From an uncultured Mollicutes bacterium (lineage in GTDB: Bacteria > Bacillota_I > Bacilli_A > Acholeplasmatales > Anaeroplasmataceae), in the NCBI GenBank assembly GCA_947177025.1, contig CAMWSQ010000002.1, positions 1 through 41,088 on the forward strand: a stretch of DNA of 41,088 nucleotides, written 5' to 3'. The position numbers were made by a program, and so were the translations under genes. Shown here piece by piece: positions 1 through 10,200 of this stretch; the stretch's first letter is position 1, and each line of letters opens with the position of its first letter. The notes beneath the pieces were generated by a model, which ran no database searches, had not been told where the DNA came from, and saw only the letters and a list, made by a program, of their open reading frames with translations.

Positions 1-30
1 GATGTAGCTGATGATGATTTACCATTCTAA
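1..30 (+). CDS. ssb: Single-stranded DNA-binding protein, C-terminal tail (partial)
   Basis: Reads DVADDDLPF* in frame; DDDLPF is the classic SSB C-terminal tip, and rpsR follows directly as in rpsF-ssb-rpsR operons. Confidence 0.85.
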   Translation, partial: DVADDDLPF

Positions 31-51
31 AACTAAAAGGAGGAATTAATT

Positions 52-297
52 ATGCAACAAAATCGTAAACCTGAACGTGGCGAACGTCGTGGTCGTAAAA
101 AGGTATGTTATTTTACACAAAACCATATTGAGCATATTGATTTTAAAGATGTTGATTTATTAAAGAAATTTGTTACTGATAGAGGCAAAATCTTACCTCG
201 TCGTATCACAGGAACATCTGCTAAATATCAAAGAAAGTTAGCAATTGCTATTAAGCGTGCTCGCCATATGGCTTTATTACCTTTCGTAAAAGACTAG
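52..297 (+). CDS. rpsR: 30S ribosomal protein S18
   Basis: [64 protein letters not shown] matches bS18; RBS aggagg upstream. Confidence 0.97.
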   Translation: MQQNRKPERGERRGRKKVCYFTQNHIEHIDFKDVDLLKKFVTDRGKILPRRITGTSAKYQRKLAIAIKRARHMALLPFVKD

Positions 298-311
298 TAT
301 AAACAATAATA

Positions 312-347
312 AAAAGACTATGAGTTTAAAATCCATAGTCTTTTTTG
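312..347 (+). terminator. Rho-independent terminator after rpsR
   Basis: aaaagactatg ... catagtctttttt stem followed by T-run. Confidence 0.85.
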
Positions 348-361
348 TTTTATATTATATT

Positions 362-910
362 TTAAAGATGCAAAGAATTAAAATAAGCCTCTGTCATTTC
401 AATAGGAGTTTCCTTACAACCTGTAGTTATCCAATAATAAATTACATTATATAATGCTCCAGCGTAAGAATAAAATGGATATTTATAAAGCTGTTTTTCG
501 TGTTGAAGATTTGTACTGGTTATGATGTATTCATTTATTGCATCTAAAAACATTTGTCCTAATTTTGCTTGAAATAATGATCTTAATTCCATTTGATAGG
601 TGAGTACATAAGTGAAAGTTCTAAGAACATTATCATATCTGGCAATATGGGCTAAATCTGCGGAGTATTTTTTCTTGTATTGCAGAAGAAGCGTATTTAA
701 AAAATAGAGGATGACATCTTCCTTAGATTTAAAATTCCGATAAAAGCTGGCTCTAGCAACTCCAGCCTTTAATACAATTTCTTTTATCGTCATCTCTGAT
801 AAAGCTTTTTGTTCTAATAAAATAAATAATGCTTTTACAATAGAGTTTTTCACTTCTAAATTTAATTCTAAACGCTTATCCATAGACAAATACCACCTTT
901 TATGTCTCAC
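362..910 (-). CDS. TetR/AcrR family transcriptional regulator
   Basis: N-terminal HTH: KNSIVKALFILLEQKALSEMTIKEIVLKAGVARASFYRNFKSKEDVILYF; an internal Met (MDKRLELN) is the likelier start. Confidence 0.85.
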   Translation of the reverse strand: MRHKRWYLSMDKRLELNLEVKNSIVKALFILLEQKALSEMTIKEIVLKAGVARASFYRNFKSKEDVILYFLNTLLLQYKKKYSADLAHIARYDNVLRTFTYVLTYQMELRSLFQAKLGQMFLDAINEYIITSTNLQHEKQLYKYPFYSYAGALYNVIYYWITTGCKETPIEMTEAYFNSLHL

Positions 911-911
911 A

Positions 912-948
912 TATGTTATGTATAATTTACATGTTTTATTATAACATA
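912..948. promoter_or_regulatory. Inverted repeat in the divergent intergenic region (candidate TetR operator)
   Basis: TATGTTAT (912-919) and ATAACATA (941-948), perfect 8-bp arms between divergent genes. Confidence 0.5.
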
Positions 949-961
949 GAGGAGTACTTAT

Positions 962-2161
962 ATGAAGAAGAAAATCATTAAAAGAGTTTTGCTAATTGTT
1001 TTATTTGTTATTTTAGGTATTACACTTGTGGGAACAATTACAGTATATTCTGTTTGGCACAATGAAATCAATACAGCATTTTCTTTCAAAAAAATTAGAA
1101 ATAGAAATGAAGCTCATAAGGATGGAGCATTATATGAAATGACTGTAAGTGGAGATTATTATTTTGAAGAGTTCAAGGAAAAAGGAGCTAGTTCAGATTC
1201 CGAATTAATCAGCTATATTACGAGTCATATTACAAAGGGATTAATTCCAATGAAGATTAGTGAAAGTGAAATTGGATGTTCCGCATTTACAGCCGAGTTA
1301 GAAAATGGCGATCGTATCTTTGGTAGAAACTATGACTTCGCAAGAACAAATACTTGTATTGTGAAAACAAATCCATCACATGGATATAAATCTGTTTCAA
1401 CTATTGACTTACAATTCTTAGGATTGGCAACAGATAAGGATGTGAGCGGACTAATGAATACAATAACTGCATTAGCTGCACCATTTGTACCATTAGATGG
1501 AGTAAATGAAAAGGGAGTAGCATGCTCCATCTTTATGTCTTACCAAGGAGATAAAGAAACGGTTGCTACTAACCAGAAAACGGATAAGCCAGATATTACT
1601 TCCACTACAATGCTTCGTTTGATTTTAGATTATGCTGCAACTGTAGAAGAGGCTGTGGCTTTAGTAGAAAAGTATGATTTGCACGATTCAGCTCAAACAA
1701 GCTATCATTATATGGTTGCGGACGCAACAGGCAGAAGCGCCATCCTAGAATGGGTAAACGGAACAGATAAAACAGATAATGATGGTTCTGCAAGAAAACT
1801 TGTAGTTACCTATAATGATGCTGATCAAAATATTGGGCCAAGAGAAGCTGCAGCAGATTATCAGTGGATAACAAATTTTATCGTTTTACCAGAGTATTAT
1901 GAAAGTGATGATGATAAGCCTGGTTTTGATAGATATAATATCATTTATGATGGATTAAGCAAAACCAATGGAAAGCTTAAGGATGAACAATCTGCAATGG
2001 ATATTTTACAAAGCGTGGGACAAAGATATTACAAGGAAGGTCATGATGGGTGTACTGTGCATAGTGTTGTTTATAATTTGACACAACACACTTCCTATTT
2101 TATTCCAAATGAAAATTATAGCGATGATACTGCAAGGTTTTATTATAAGCTAAATAAATAG
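962..2161 (+). CDS. Membrane-anchored linear amide C-N hydrolase (choloylglycine hydrolase/penicillin V acylase-like Ntn hydrolase)
   Basis: N-terminal TM helix, then GCSAFTAELENGDRIFGRNYDF and later ACSIFMSYQGD/ATGRSAILEW motifs typical of the C-N hydrolase family. Confidence 0.75.
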   Translation: MKKKIIKRVLLIVLFVILGITLVGTITVYSVWHNEINTAFSFKKIRNRNEAHKDGALYEMTVSGDYYFEEFKEKGASSDSELISYITSHITKGLIPMKISESEIGCSAFTAELENGDRIFGRNYDFARTNTCIVKTNPSHGYKSVSTIDLQFLGLATDKDVSGLMNTITALAAPFVPLDGVNEKGVACSIFMSYQGDKETVATNQKTDKPDITSTTMLRLILDYAATVEEAVALVEKYDLHDSAQTSYHYMVADATGRSAILEWVNGTDKTDNDGSARKLVVTYNDADQNIGPREAAADYQWITNFIVLPEYYESDDDKPGFDRYNIIYDGLSKTNGKLKDEQSAMDILQSVGQRYYKEGHDGCTVHSVVYNLTQHTSYFIPNENYSDDTARFYYKLNK

Positions 2162-2167
2162 AAAATG

Positions 2168-2197
2168 AAAAGTAGACGATTTTGTCTACTTTTTTTG
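2168..2197 (+). terminator. Rho-independent terminator
   Basis: aaagtagac gatttt gtctacttt followed by T-run. Confidence 0.8.
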
Positions 2198-2265
2198 TGC
2201 TTATAGGATTGAAAAAAAGGAGGACAAATGCTATAATTTTTTCGTTTGTGAGGAGTAATTATAAG

Positions 2266-3648
2266 ATGGAAGAAAGTAAAGTAGATAAAAAAGATTTGAC
2301 AACTGGATCTCCGTTTAAAAAAATGCTTCTTTTTAGTTTGCCTTTAATGCTTTCTAATTTACTGCAGGTTTTATTTAATATGTCTGATATTGCAGTAGTA
2401 GGACAGTTTGGCAGTAAGGAAGCACTAGGCTCTGTTGGTTCTACATCCATCTATGTTGTTTTATTTACGGGATTTGTGATTGGATTAGGAAGCGGAATTA
2501 ATGCTCTTACTGCAAGGCATTTAGGCTCACAAGATTATGGAAGGGTATCACGTATAGCCCATACTGGTCTTTTAGTTAGTCTCATCTTTGGTATTATATT
2601 ACTTGGATTGGGTATTGGATTAGTTCGACCTATTTTAATTTTGCTAAGTACAAAGGCTGAACTTTTAGATGGTGCAGTACTCTATGTATACATTTTATTT
2701 TTAGGATTACCTGCTTTAGCAATATATAATTTTGGAAATGGTATTTTAAGTGCTGATGGAGATACCAAACGTCCTTTAATTTTTTTGGCAACGGCTGGTG
2801 TCATTAATGTTTTATTGAATTTATTGTTTGTGATTGTATTTAAATTGTCTGTTGTAGGTGTAGCTCTTGCAAGTATTATTTCACAATATTTATCAGCAAC
2901 ATTTATTTTAATTACTTTATTTAAAACCAAGCGGCCATACAAACTAATTTTTAAAAGCTTTAGATTAGATAAAAAGGAAGCAAAGGGAATTATTGCGTTA
3001 GGATTACCTGCAGGAATACAAAATGCAATCTTTTCTATGGCGAATTTATTTATTCAGGCAGGAGTGAATAGCTTTGATACAGTAGTAGTAGAAGGAAATG
3101 CAGCTGCAGCAAATGCAGACTCCTTAGTCTACGATGCAATGTATGCCATTTATATGGCTACTGCTAGCTTTATTGCTCAAAATTATGGTGCTGGAAAGAA
3201 AAAGAATATTTTAAGATGTTATTTTATTGGATTATTATATTCTTGTGCTTTAGGTCTAGTTTTGGGGTTGCTTCTTGCTTTCTTTGGTAAAAACTTCTTA
3301 TCCATTTTTTCAAGTGATAAGGATATTATTGATGCTGGAATGGAGAAATTGTTTATTATGGGATTATCGTATTTCATTTCATCCTTTATGGATAATACAA
3401 TAGCAGCCTTACGTGGTTTAGGAAAAACTATAATTCCAGCAGCAATTCTTATTTTAGGATCATGTGTTTTTAGAATTATTTGGGTGTATACTGTATTTGA
3501 GCAGTTTAAAACAATTACGGGATTATATTTACTATATCCAGTCTCTTGGGTTTTAACTGGAATTGCCGAAATAGGATATTTTATTTACATTTATCGACAA
3601 TATTCTAAAAAAATGGATAGAAATTTAGAAGAAATATTAGTAGCGTAA
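2266..3648 (+). CDS. MATE family efflux transporter
   Basis: LTTGSPFKKMLLFSLPLMLSNLLQVLFNMSDIAVVGQFGSKEALGSVGSTS is typical MATE; start moved to the ATG at 2266 preceded by aggag. Confidence 0.92.
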   Translation: MEESKVDKKDLTTGSPFKKMLLFSLPLMLSNLLQVLFNMSDIAVVGQFGSKEALGSVGSTSIYVVLFTGFVIGLGSGINALTARHLGSQDYGRVSRIAHTGLLVSLIFGIILLGLGIGLVRPILILLSTKAELLDGAVLYVYILFLGLPALAIYNFGNGILSADGDTKRPLIFLATAGVINVLLNLLFVIVFKLSVVGVALASIISQYLSATFILITLFKTKRPYKLIFKSFRLDKKEAKGIIALGLPAGIQNAIFSMANLFIQAGVNSFDTVVVEGNAAAANADSLVYDAMYAIYMATASFIAQNYGAGKKKNILRCYFIGLLYSCALGLVLGLLLAFFGKNFLSIFSSDKDIIDAGMEKLFIMGLSYFISSFMDNTIAALRGLGKTIIPAAILILGSCVFRIIWVYTVFEQFKTITGLYLLYPVSWVLTGIAEIGYFIYIYRQYSKKMDRNLEEILVA

Positions 3649-3667
3649 AATAGCATTTTAATTATCT

Positions 3668-3703
3668 GAAAAGTGAAATTCTTTATGATTTCACTTTTAT
3701 TTT
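3668..3703 (+). terminator. Rho-independent terminator
   Basis: gaaaagtgaaat ... atttcacttttatttt hairpin. Confidence 0.7.
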
Positions 3704-3740
3704 TAGAAAATTAGGTGTATGATAATGAAGAGGTGTTATT

Positions 3741-4697
3741 ATGAAGAAGTTATTTTTAATATTGTTATTTATTTTTAGTTTCGGATTTGTTTCTTGTACG
3801 CAGGAAAAAGCTCCAAATGAGGTAAACATATATATGCCAGATGGAACTCCAGCATTAGCTATGGCTAGTGTATTGGATGAGGGCTTTTCTTATAAGGATA
3901 CATCAACAAAATTCAATATCGTACCAGCTGGAGAAATTACTACAAGAGTTGGATTGGATTCTTGTGATTTGGCAATTCTACCAACTACAGCTGCTGCACA
4001 GCTATATAAAAGAGGCACTGAATTACAATTGGCCACTGTAAATGTATTTGGTAATTTATATATTGCAGGAACAAATGAAATCTCATCTTTAGAGGATTTA
4101 AAAGGAAAGGTGATTTTAACTACAGCAGCAACAACTATTCAAATGGTTCAGTATGTTTTAGATGGAAATCATATTTCTTATGAAGAATCAGGTGAAGCTA
4201 TTGAAGGAAAGGTTGCGTTATCCTCAGTAGGTGATGCATCTGAAATTATTCCCTTATTGAAAAAAGCAGTAACCCAGGGAACAGAATGCTATGGTGTTTT
4301 AGGAGAACCTCAGGTTACTAAAGCTCAAAGTATGATTTCTGGATTGAAAATCACAGTAGATTTACAAAAGGAATATCAAAAGATTACAACATATGAGGGC
4401 TATCCTCAAGCTTGTTTAATTGTTAAAAAGGAATTTGCAACTGCATATCCTGGATATGTTAAGGCATTGATAAAAAAACTAGAGGGTAATGGGGAATATT
4501 TAAATTCTCATTTGGAAAGCTTGCCTGAGGTTTTCAAGAAATATGAAAGTAATCTAGCAAATATGACTTTCACTGCAGATACGATTGCTCGTTCTAACAT
4601 TCGAGTAGAAAAAGCAGAATCTGTAAAAGAGTCTGTTAAGGGCTATGTAAAAGCCTTAACTAATTTAGATTTAGATGATGCATTCTTTTTAGAATAA
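3741..4697 (+). CDS. ABC transporter substrate-binding lipoprotein (SsuA/ThiY/NMT1-like)
   Basis: Lipobox FVSC; MPDGTPALAMASVLDEG and DLAILPTTAAAQLYKRG; followed by permease and ATPase genes. Confidence 0.8.
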   Translation: MKKLFLILLFIFSFGFVSCTQEKAPNEVNIYMPDGTPALAMASVLDEGFSYKDTSTKFNIVPAGEITTRVGLDSCDLAILPTTAAAQLYKRGTELQLATVNVFGNLYIAGTNEISSLEDLKGKVILTTAATTIQMVQYVLDGNHISYEESGEAIEGKVALSSVGDASEIIPLLKKAVTQGTECYGVLGEPQVTKAQSMISGLKITVDLQKEYQKITTYEGYPQACLIVKKEFATAYPGYVKALIKKLEGNGEYLNSHLESLPEVFKKYESNLANMTFTADTIARSNIRVEKAESVKESVKGYVKALTNLDLDDAFFLE

Positions 4698-4712
4698 CAG
4701 GAGGAAATCTTT

Positions 4713-5462
4713 ATGAAGAAGCTGCTAGTTAATTTAATATATCCACTAGTAGTTATTCTTGTGATTTTATTCATTTGGTATCTTGCTTGTATGTGGATTA
4801 ATGTTGATTTGATATTACCATCTCCAGCACAAGCATTTATTCATTTAGGAGAATACTTAAGGGAAAAGGAATTTTGGGTTTCCTTGGGATGGACATATTT
4901 AAGATCTATTGAAGGCTTTCTCATAGCATTTGGTATAGCCTTAGTATGTAGCGTTTTAGCCTATGCTTTTGCTGAGGTAGAAAAATTTATGAATCCATTT
5001 ATGGCAATTGTTCGTGCAATTCCAACGATGGCGATTTTATTGATTTTGATTATTGTAATTCATCCAAGTCAAACTCCGCTTGTGGTAGCAGGGATTGTGA
5101 TTTGTCCTACTTTATACCAAGCCTTTTTATCAGGATTTCATCAAATTGATAAGAAACTGATTGAAATGGTCAATGCTTATCATGTTTCAAAAAAAGATCA
5201 AATCTTTAAGTTTTATATTCCTAGTATGAAACCTGTAATTTTAGAACATACTGCAACAACATTTAGTTTAAATATTAAGCTTGTGATTGCTGCTGAGGCA
5301 CTTGCTCAAACAAGAAATAGTATTGGAAAATTAATGCAGTTTGCCAAAATAAATATAGAAATTGAAAAGCTATTTGCTTTAACTATTATTGCCGTAATCC
5401 TAAGCTTAATTAGTGAAGCGGCAATACATGCATTGAAGAAGGTGATGTGTTCTTATGATTAA
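4713..5462 (+). CDS. ABC transporter permease (SsuC/ThiX-like)
   Basis: Multi-TM protein with the binding-protein-dependent permease region; overlaps the downstream ATPase gene by 8 bp. Confidence 0.87.
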   Translation: MKKLLVNLIYPLVVILVILFIWYLACMWINVDLILPSPAQAFIHLGEYLREKEFWVSLGWTYLRSIEGFLIAFGIALVCSVLAYAFAEVEKFMNPFMAIVRAIPTMAILLILIIVIHPSQTPLVVAGIVICPTLYQAFLSGFHQIDKKLIEMVNAYHVSKKDQIFKFYIPSMKPVILEHTATTFSLNIKLVIAAEALAQTRNSIGKLMQFAKINIEIEKLFALTIIAVILSLISEAAIHALKKVMCSYD

Positions 5463-6126
5463 GCTAACAGATATAACTAAAAGATATGAAGAAAAGATTA
5501 TCTTTGATCACTTTAGTTTAGAACTTCCAGAGAATAAAATCACTTGTATATTAGGAGAAAGTGGAGTAGGAAAAACGACACTACTTAATATGATTGCAGG
5601 TTTAACAGCATTTCAAGGTCACATAGAAGCTCCAGAAAAAATTTCTTATATTTTTCAGGAACCTAGACTAATCCCAAATTTAACAGTTAAAGAAAATCTA
5701 AAGCTTGTTTCTAAACTTTCAGAAGATGAAGAAATTCATACGTTACTTTCTATTCTAGAAATTGAAGATAAGATAGATACTTATCCAAATCAGTTAAGTG
5801 GTGGAGAAGCACAGAGAGTTTCTATCGCAAGAGCGTTCTTATATGATGGAGATATGATTTTAATGGATGAGCCATTTTCTTCATTAGATTTATCTTTGAA
5901 ATATCGGTTGATATGCTATTTTTCTTTTCTTTGGAAACAATGCCCAAGGACAGTTCTTTTTGTTACACATTCCATTGAAGAAGCAGTTCTTTTAGCAGAT
6001 AATATCTTATTGTTACGTAATGGAAAAATTGAAAAGGAATATTCTATAGAAGCTTCATTGCCAAGAAAATTAACCGATCAGGAGAATATTAGGAATTGCA
6101 TTATTCAAGATGTAATAGGAAAATAA
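5455..6126 (+). CDS. ABC transporter ATP-binding protein
   Basis: Walker A GESGVGKTT, signature LSGGEAQRVSIARAF, Walker B MILMDEPFSSLD. Confidence 0.92.
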   Translation: MIKLTDITKRYEEKIIFDHFSLELPENKITCILGESGVGKTTLLNMIAGLTAFQGHIEAPEKISYIFQEPRLIPNLTVKENLKLVSKLSEDEEIHTLLSILEIEDKIDTYPNQLSGGEAQRVSIARAFLYDGDMILMDEPFSSLDLSLKYRLICYFSFLWKQCPRTVLFVTHSIEEAVLLADNILLLRNGKIEKEYSIEASLPRKLTDQENIRNCIIQDVIGK

Positions 6127-6141
6127 TTTTTAAAATTTAAG

Positions 6142-6175
6142 GTATGTTCAATGCGTTTTGAGCATACTTTTTTAT
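6142..6175 (+). terminator. Rho-independent terminator
   Basis: gtatgttca aatgcgttt tgagcatac followed by ttttttt (one G-U pair). Confidence 0.7.
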
Positions 6176-6185
6176 GTCTACACCT

Positions 6186-6228
6186 GGGGGGGGGTATATT
6201 GACAAGAATAAGAAGAAAAGAGTATAAT
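6186..6228 (+). promoter_or_regulatory. Consensus sigma-A-type promoter with a G9 tract just upstream
   Basis: G9 at 6186-6194; TTGACA 6199-6204; 18-bp spacer; TATAAT 6223-6228. Confidence 0.75.
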
Positions 6229-6309
6229 ATTCTTGAAAGTTTTGTCATTTTTTGCAGGTGATAAAAACATTCAATTTTTAATGAGTAATAGCATTTGAGG
6301 AGGGTAACT

Positions 6310-7206
6310 ATGAATAGAGGATGCGTAACTTATTTTAAAGAGGGAATTAAAGGTGCAGTGAATGCATTAAAAAAGGATAAGAAGAATTATTTTAAATACT
6401 ATATGTTTTTAATTGCTTCTGCCTTAGGAAGTTTATTTTTGATAACCATACCAATTTTTCTATTAGCAAATATACGTATGGCACGATATGCTAAGGAGAA
6501 TGAAGACATTGAAGTTCATAAGAGCTTTACAGGGGCAGAGAATCCTAAGAGATGGCTATTGGTTTTATTAACTAATTTATTAGTAGGATTGATATTAGCA
6601 GGAGGATCTCTAGCAATTGCATTGCCATTTGCAACAGGAATACCATTCATTATGTCATTAGTTCGTGTACATGCAATTATTCCTACAGTATTAATGGCTT
6701 TACTTTATACAGTGTTGTATGCCTTATTATTGGTATTTTCAATTCTTACAACATTAAAGTATGTTCCTGTCAACTATATTATCGATAAGAACTCTTCACT
6801 AAGTGTATCTGAGGTTCTTCAAGTTTCACATGATTCTATGGGTAAGGATGGGAAAATTACTTATTTTGGACTTGAAATTTTCTATTCTATTTTAATCGGA
6901 ATAGTAACATTTTTCTTAATGATTCCAATTCTACTTATTGTAATATTTAATGAAAATACTGCAGTTTTCATTGTTGGTTCTTTATTCTTAGGAGGTATAT
7001 TATTAATTATTTTACTCCTTTTACCAATTTTTGTTTTAGGAAACCAAATATCAATTATTTCTTTGTTTGATGATGTGATTGAAATGAATACTGCTGAAGA
7101 AAGTAGTTCTACACCAAATGTAACGCAGGTAACAGAAAGTTCAAATCCAGAACCCGAAAGAGAATTAAGTACAGAGGAACTTCTAAATTCTATATTTGAA
7201 GAATAG
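6310..7206 (+). CDS. Multi-pass membrane protein (DUF4013/DUF975-like) with acidic C-terminal tail
   Basis: Several hydrophobic segments; start moved to the ATG at 6310 preceded by gaggagg. Confidence 0.6.
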   Translation: MNRGCVTYFKEGIKGAVNALKKDKKNYFKYYMFLIASALGSLFLITIPIFLLANIRMARYAKENEDIEVHKSFTGAENPKRWLLVLLTNLLVGLILAGGSLAIALPFATGIPFIMSLVRVHAIIPTVLMALLYTVLYALLLVFSILTTLKYVPVNYIIDKNSSLSVSEVLQVSHDSMGKDGKITYFGLEIFYSILIGIVTFFLMIPILLIVIFNENTAVFIVGSLFLGGILLIILLLLPIFVLGNQISIISLFDDVIEMNTAEESSSTPNVTQVTESSNPEPERELSTEELLNSIFEE

Positions 7207-7216
7207 GAGTGAAAAT

Positions 7217-10200
7217 ATGAAAACAAATAAAATAGATTTAAATGCTTTAGATGATGAACCTGTTTCACAAGAAGAAACACCCAACACAGAAGAAGAGATT
7301 TCAGAAGCTGAAGAGCTTGTTTCACAGGAAGAAACACCAATCGTAGATGAAGCTCCAAAAGTTGAAGAACTCGCTTCAGAGGAACCTATTTCTACACAAG
7401 ATCCTGAAATCATTGAAGATAATAGACCTTCTGATGCAGAAGAAGTTTGTCAAGTGATTCGGTCTACTTTATCTAAAAAGTCTTGTACAATTAAGAATTT
7501 TTTCAAAAACTTTTTAGAGGCTATTGATTCTCATGAAGATTTATCTATGACAGATTACAAGCAATTTCTAAATTTAATCTGTGAATTGGTTAAAGAACAA
7601 GAAGTTGAAGAATATAAAAAGATTTTTGCTAAGGTATTGGTTGGCAGAAAAAATAGAATTAAAGCCCATGATCAAAGAGTTGCTCTTGAGCAAACTAAAA
7701 AAGAAACTTTAAAACAGCTCCAGGAAACAATGGATGCAATAGAGGAATCAAACTATCGGCAAAAGGAATTAGATTCTATTGAGCATAAATATGAAACAGC
7801 GAAAGCTTCTGTTGATGCTTTGGATAAGGAGCCTAACTTTGTTACCTCATCAAAGAAAATTTTAAATAATTTTACTACAAAAATTAAAGCAACAAAAACA
7901 AAAAAGCAGTTTCGAAAAAGAAAACGTATTGGCATAATTGCAAGTATAAGTTTTGTTGTATTATTAGCAGGTTTATTTTGTATAGGTGCAATTCCAAAGG
8001 TTACATATAGTGCTGCTAGAATGAATATGTTTACTGAAGAAGTAATGGAGTATGAAGTAAGCGGAATATCTGGATTATTTATGCCTTTCCATTTTCCTAT
8101 GAGTGATGTTAAAGTAGAAGAAATGCATAATGGTCGACGTGTAACTGCCATAGCTGATTCTGCATTTGAGAAAGAAGGAATTCGTTCTATAACTCTTCCA
8201 GCTACAGTCAGGACTATAGGTAAGGAAGCTTTCAAAGATTGTAAAAATTTAAAATATATCTATAGTGCATCAGATACAAATGAAGAAAAAGTGAGCATTT
8301 TATTGGATGTAACTAGCGTGAAGAGTAATGCTTTCTCAGGCTGTGTAAGCTTAGAGGAGTTAAAGGTATCATCCCGAATAGTTGATATTGCTTCAACTGC
8401 ATTTACAAATGTGGGTCCCGATTTCAAATTAAAATACCAAGGAACGGCAGCTTCTTGGAGAGGTAAGAACATTTGGCTCAATGGAGTGAATGTAAGCTTT
8501 GAAATTTATACGATTACAATCAAGGATACAATTTATACAATAGATGTTAGATATGGAGATTTTTTTATACTTCGTAATATTGCTCCTAAGACTGGATATA
8601 CAGCAGATGGATATTATTTTGGGAATGTTAAGATTACTTCTGCAAATGGTACGTCACTATCTACATTTAAATATACTTATGATATAACAGTAGAAGCACG
8701 ATACATTCCCAATGTATATACGATCACTTGTGATACCTCAGGGCAAAAGGTGCCAGTAAGATATGATGCTGATTATACGTTGCCAAAATTAGGAACTAGT
8801 AATCAGGGAGTATTTATCGGTTGGTACCATAATGGCATAAAGTTAACAGATGAGGAAGGAAAATCTTTATCTGAATACACTTATTCAGGTGATATTATTG
8901 TTACAGCGCAATATAAAAAAGATTTTAAAGCTTATGTAGGAAATCCTATAACGGTTTCTTTTGATACAGGGGCTGGTTCACAAATTCCTGATCAAGTTTT
9001 GGATGCAGCAAATCCCGAACTTGTGTATCCTGCAATTCCTACTCAAACAGGGTATATCTTTGCTGGTTGGTATGAGAATGCAGCTTGTACAAGATTATAT
9101 GATTTTAATCAAGCATTAGATCAAGATAAGACTTTATATGCAAAATGGATTAGTATATACAACTATGAGGGAATCGCATTAATAAATCAAACAAGCGGAC
9201 AGTCATTTACTGCAACCTATACAGAAGCATATTATGCATTTGTTCCATTAGTTACTCAGGAAATTGCCATTTATTCTACTGGAGATAATGATCTTGTAGG
9301 ATATTTGCATGATAGTTATGGATATGCATTAGAGAGCAATGATGATGGCGGTGAAGGAGGCAATTTTAGAATTGTTTATTCTGTTACTGCAAATACTTTA
9401 TATTACATCGGTGTAAGAACTTATGGATCTACAAATACAGGCGTTCCATATAGACTTTTTGTCACAGGTGAACAAAGTGTTCCTGAAGTTTCTGTAAGTC
9501 TAAAAGAATTTATGCAGCAAGATGTTGAATATGGTAGTAGCTATATTCTTTCATATAGTACAAAAGAGGGTTATTCATTTGATGGCTATTATTCAGATGA
9601 AGAATTTCAAAATCAAATAACAGATAATAAGGGTGTTTCTTTGAGTCCTTGGACTTATGCGAAAGATATGCAGGTATATCCAAAATATACAAAGATAAAT
9701 TATACAATTGCATATTACCTATATGGTGGCACGCTATCAACAGGAGAAACTAATCCTACAGACTACAATGTAGAATCTTCTACAATCACTTTAAAAAATC
9801 CTTCTAAACCAAATTACATCTTTGAGGGCTGGTATAAAAATTCAAACTTTACAGGTGACAGCATTACTACTATACCTACTGGATCTACAGGAAGTATGGT
9901 ATTGTATGCAAAGTATAATGGTGTAGATTGTAGTGTGAAAATAGATGGCTATACAGGTGGAAGTGCAGTTGTAACATTTAATTCTAATGGGGGAACAAAT
10001 GTATACAGTCAAACTTTAACTGGTTCAAATCGGACATTAACTTATCCAGCTGTTCCAACAAGATCTGGGTATATATTTAATGGATGGTATACAGATATAT
10101 CCTGTACAAAGAAATTTGATTTTACAGAAAGTATTAACTCAAGTATGACTTTATATGCAGGTTGGGAATATATATATGGCAGTGGAACAAGAGTGGGAAT

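Noticed and set aside
3700-3740. Riboswitch (e.g. TPP) upstream of the ThiY/SsuA-like ABC importer
   Set aside because: Only about 40 nt between the upstream terminator and the gene; no aptamer-like conserved motifs, so the substrate remains unassigned.
6882-8235. Antisense ORFs of 76-160 aa on the minus strand
   Set aside because: They lie opposite strong plus-strand genes, lack RBS support and have low-complexity composition mirroring the sense codons.
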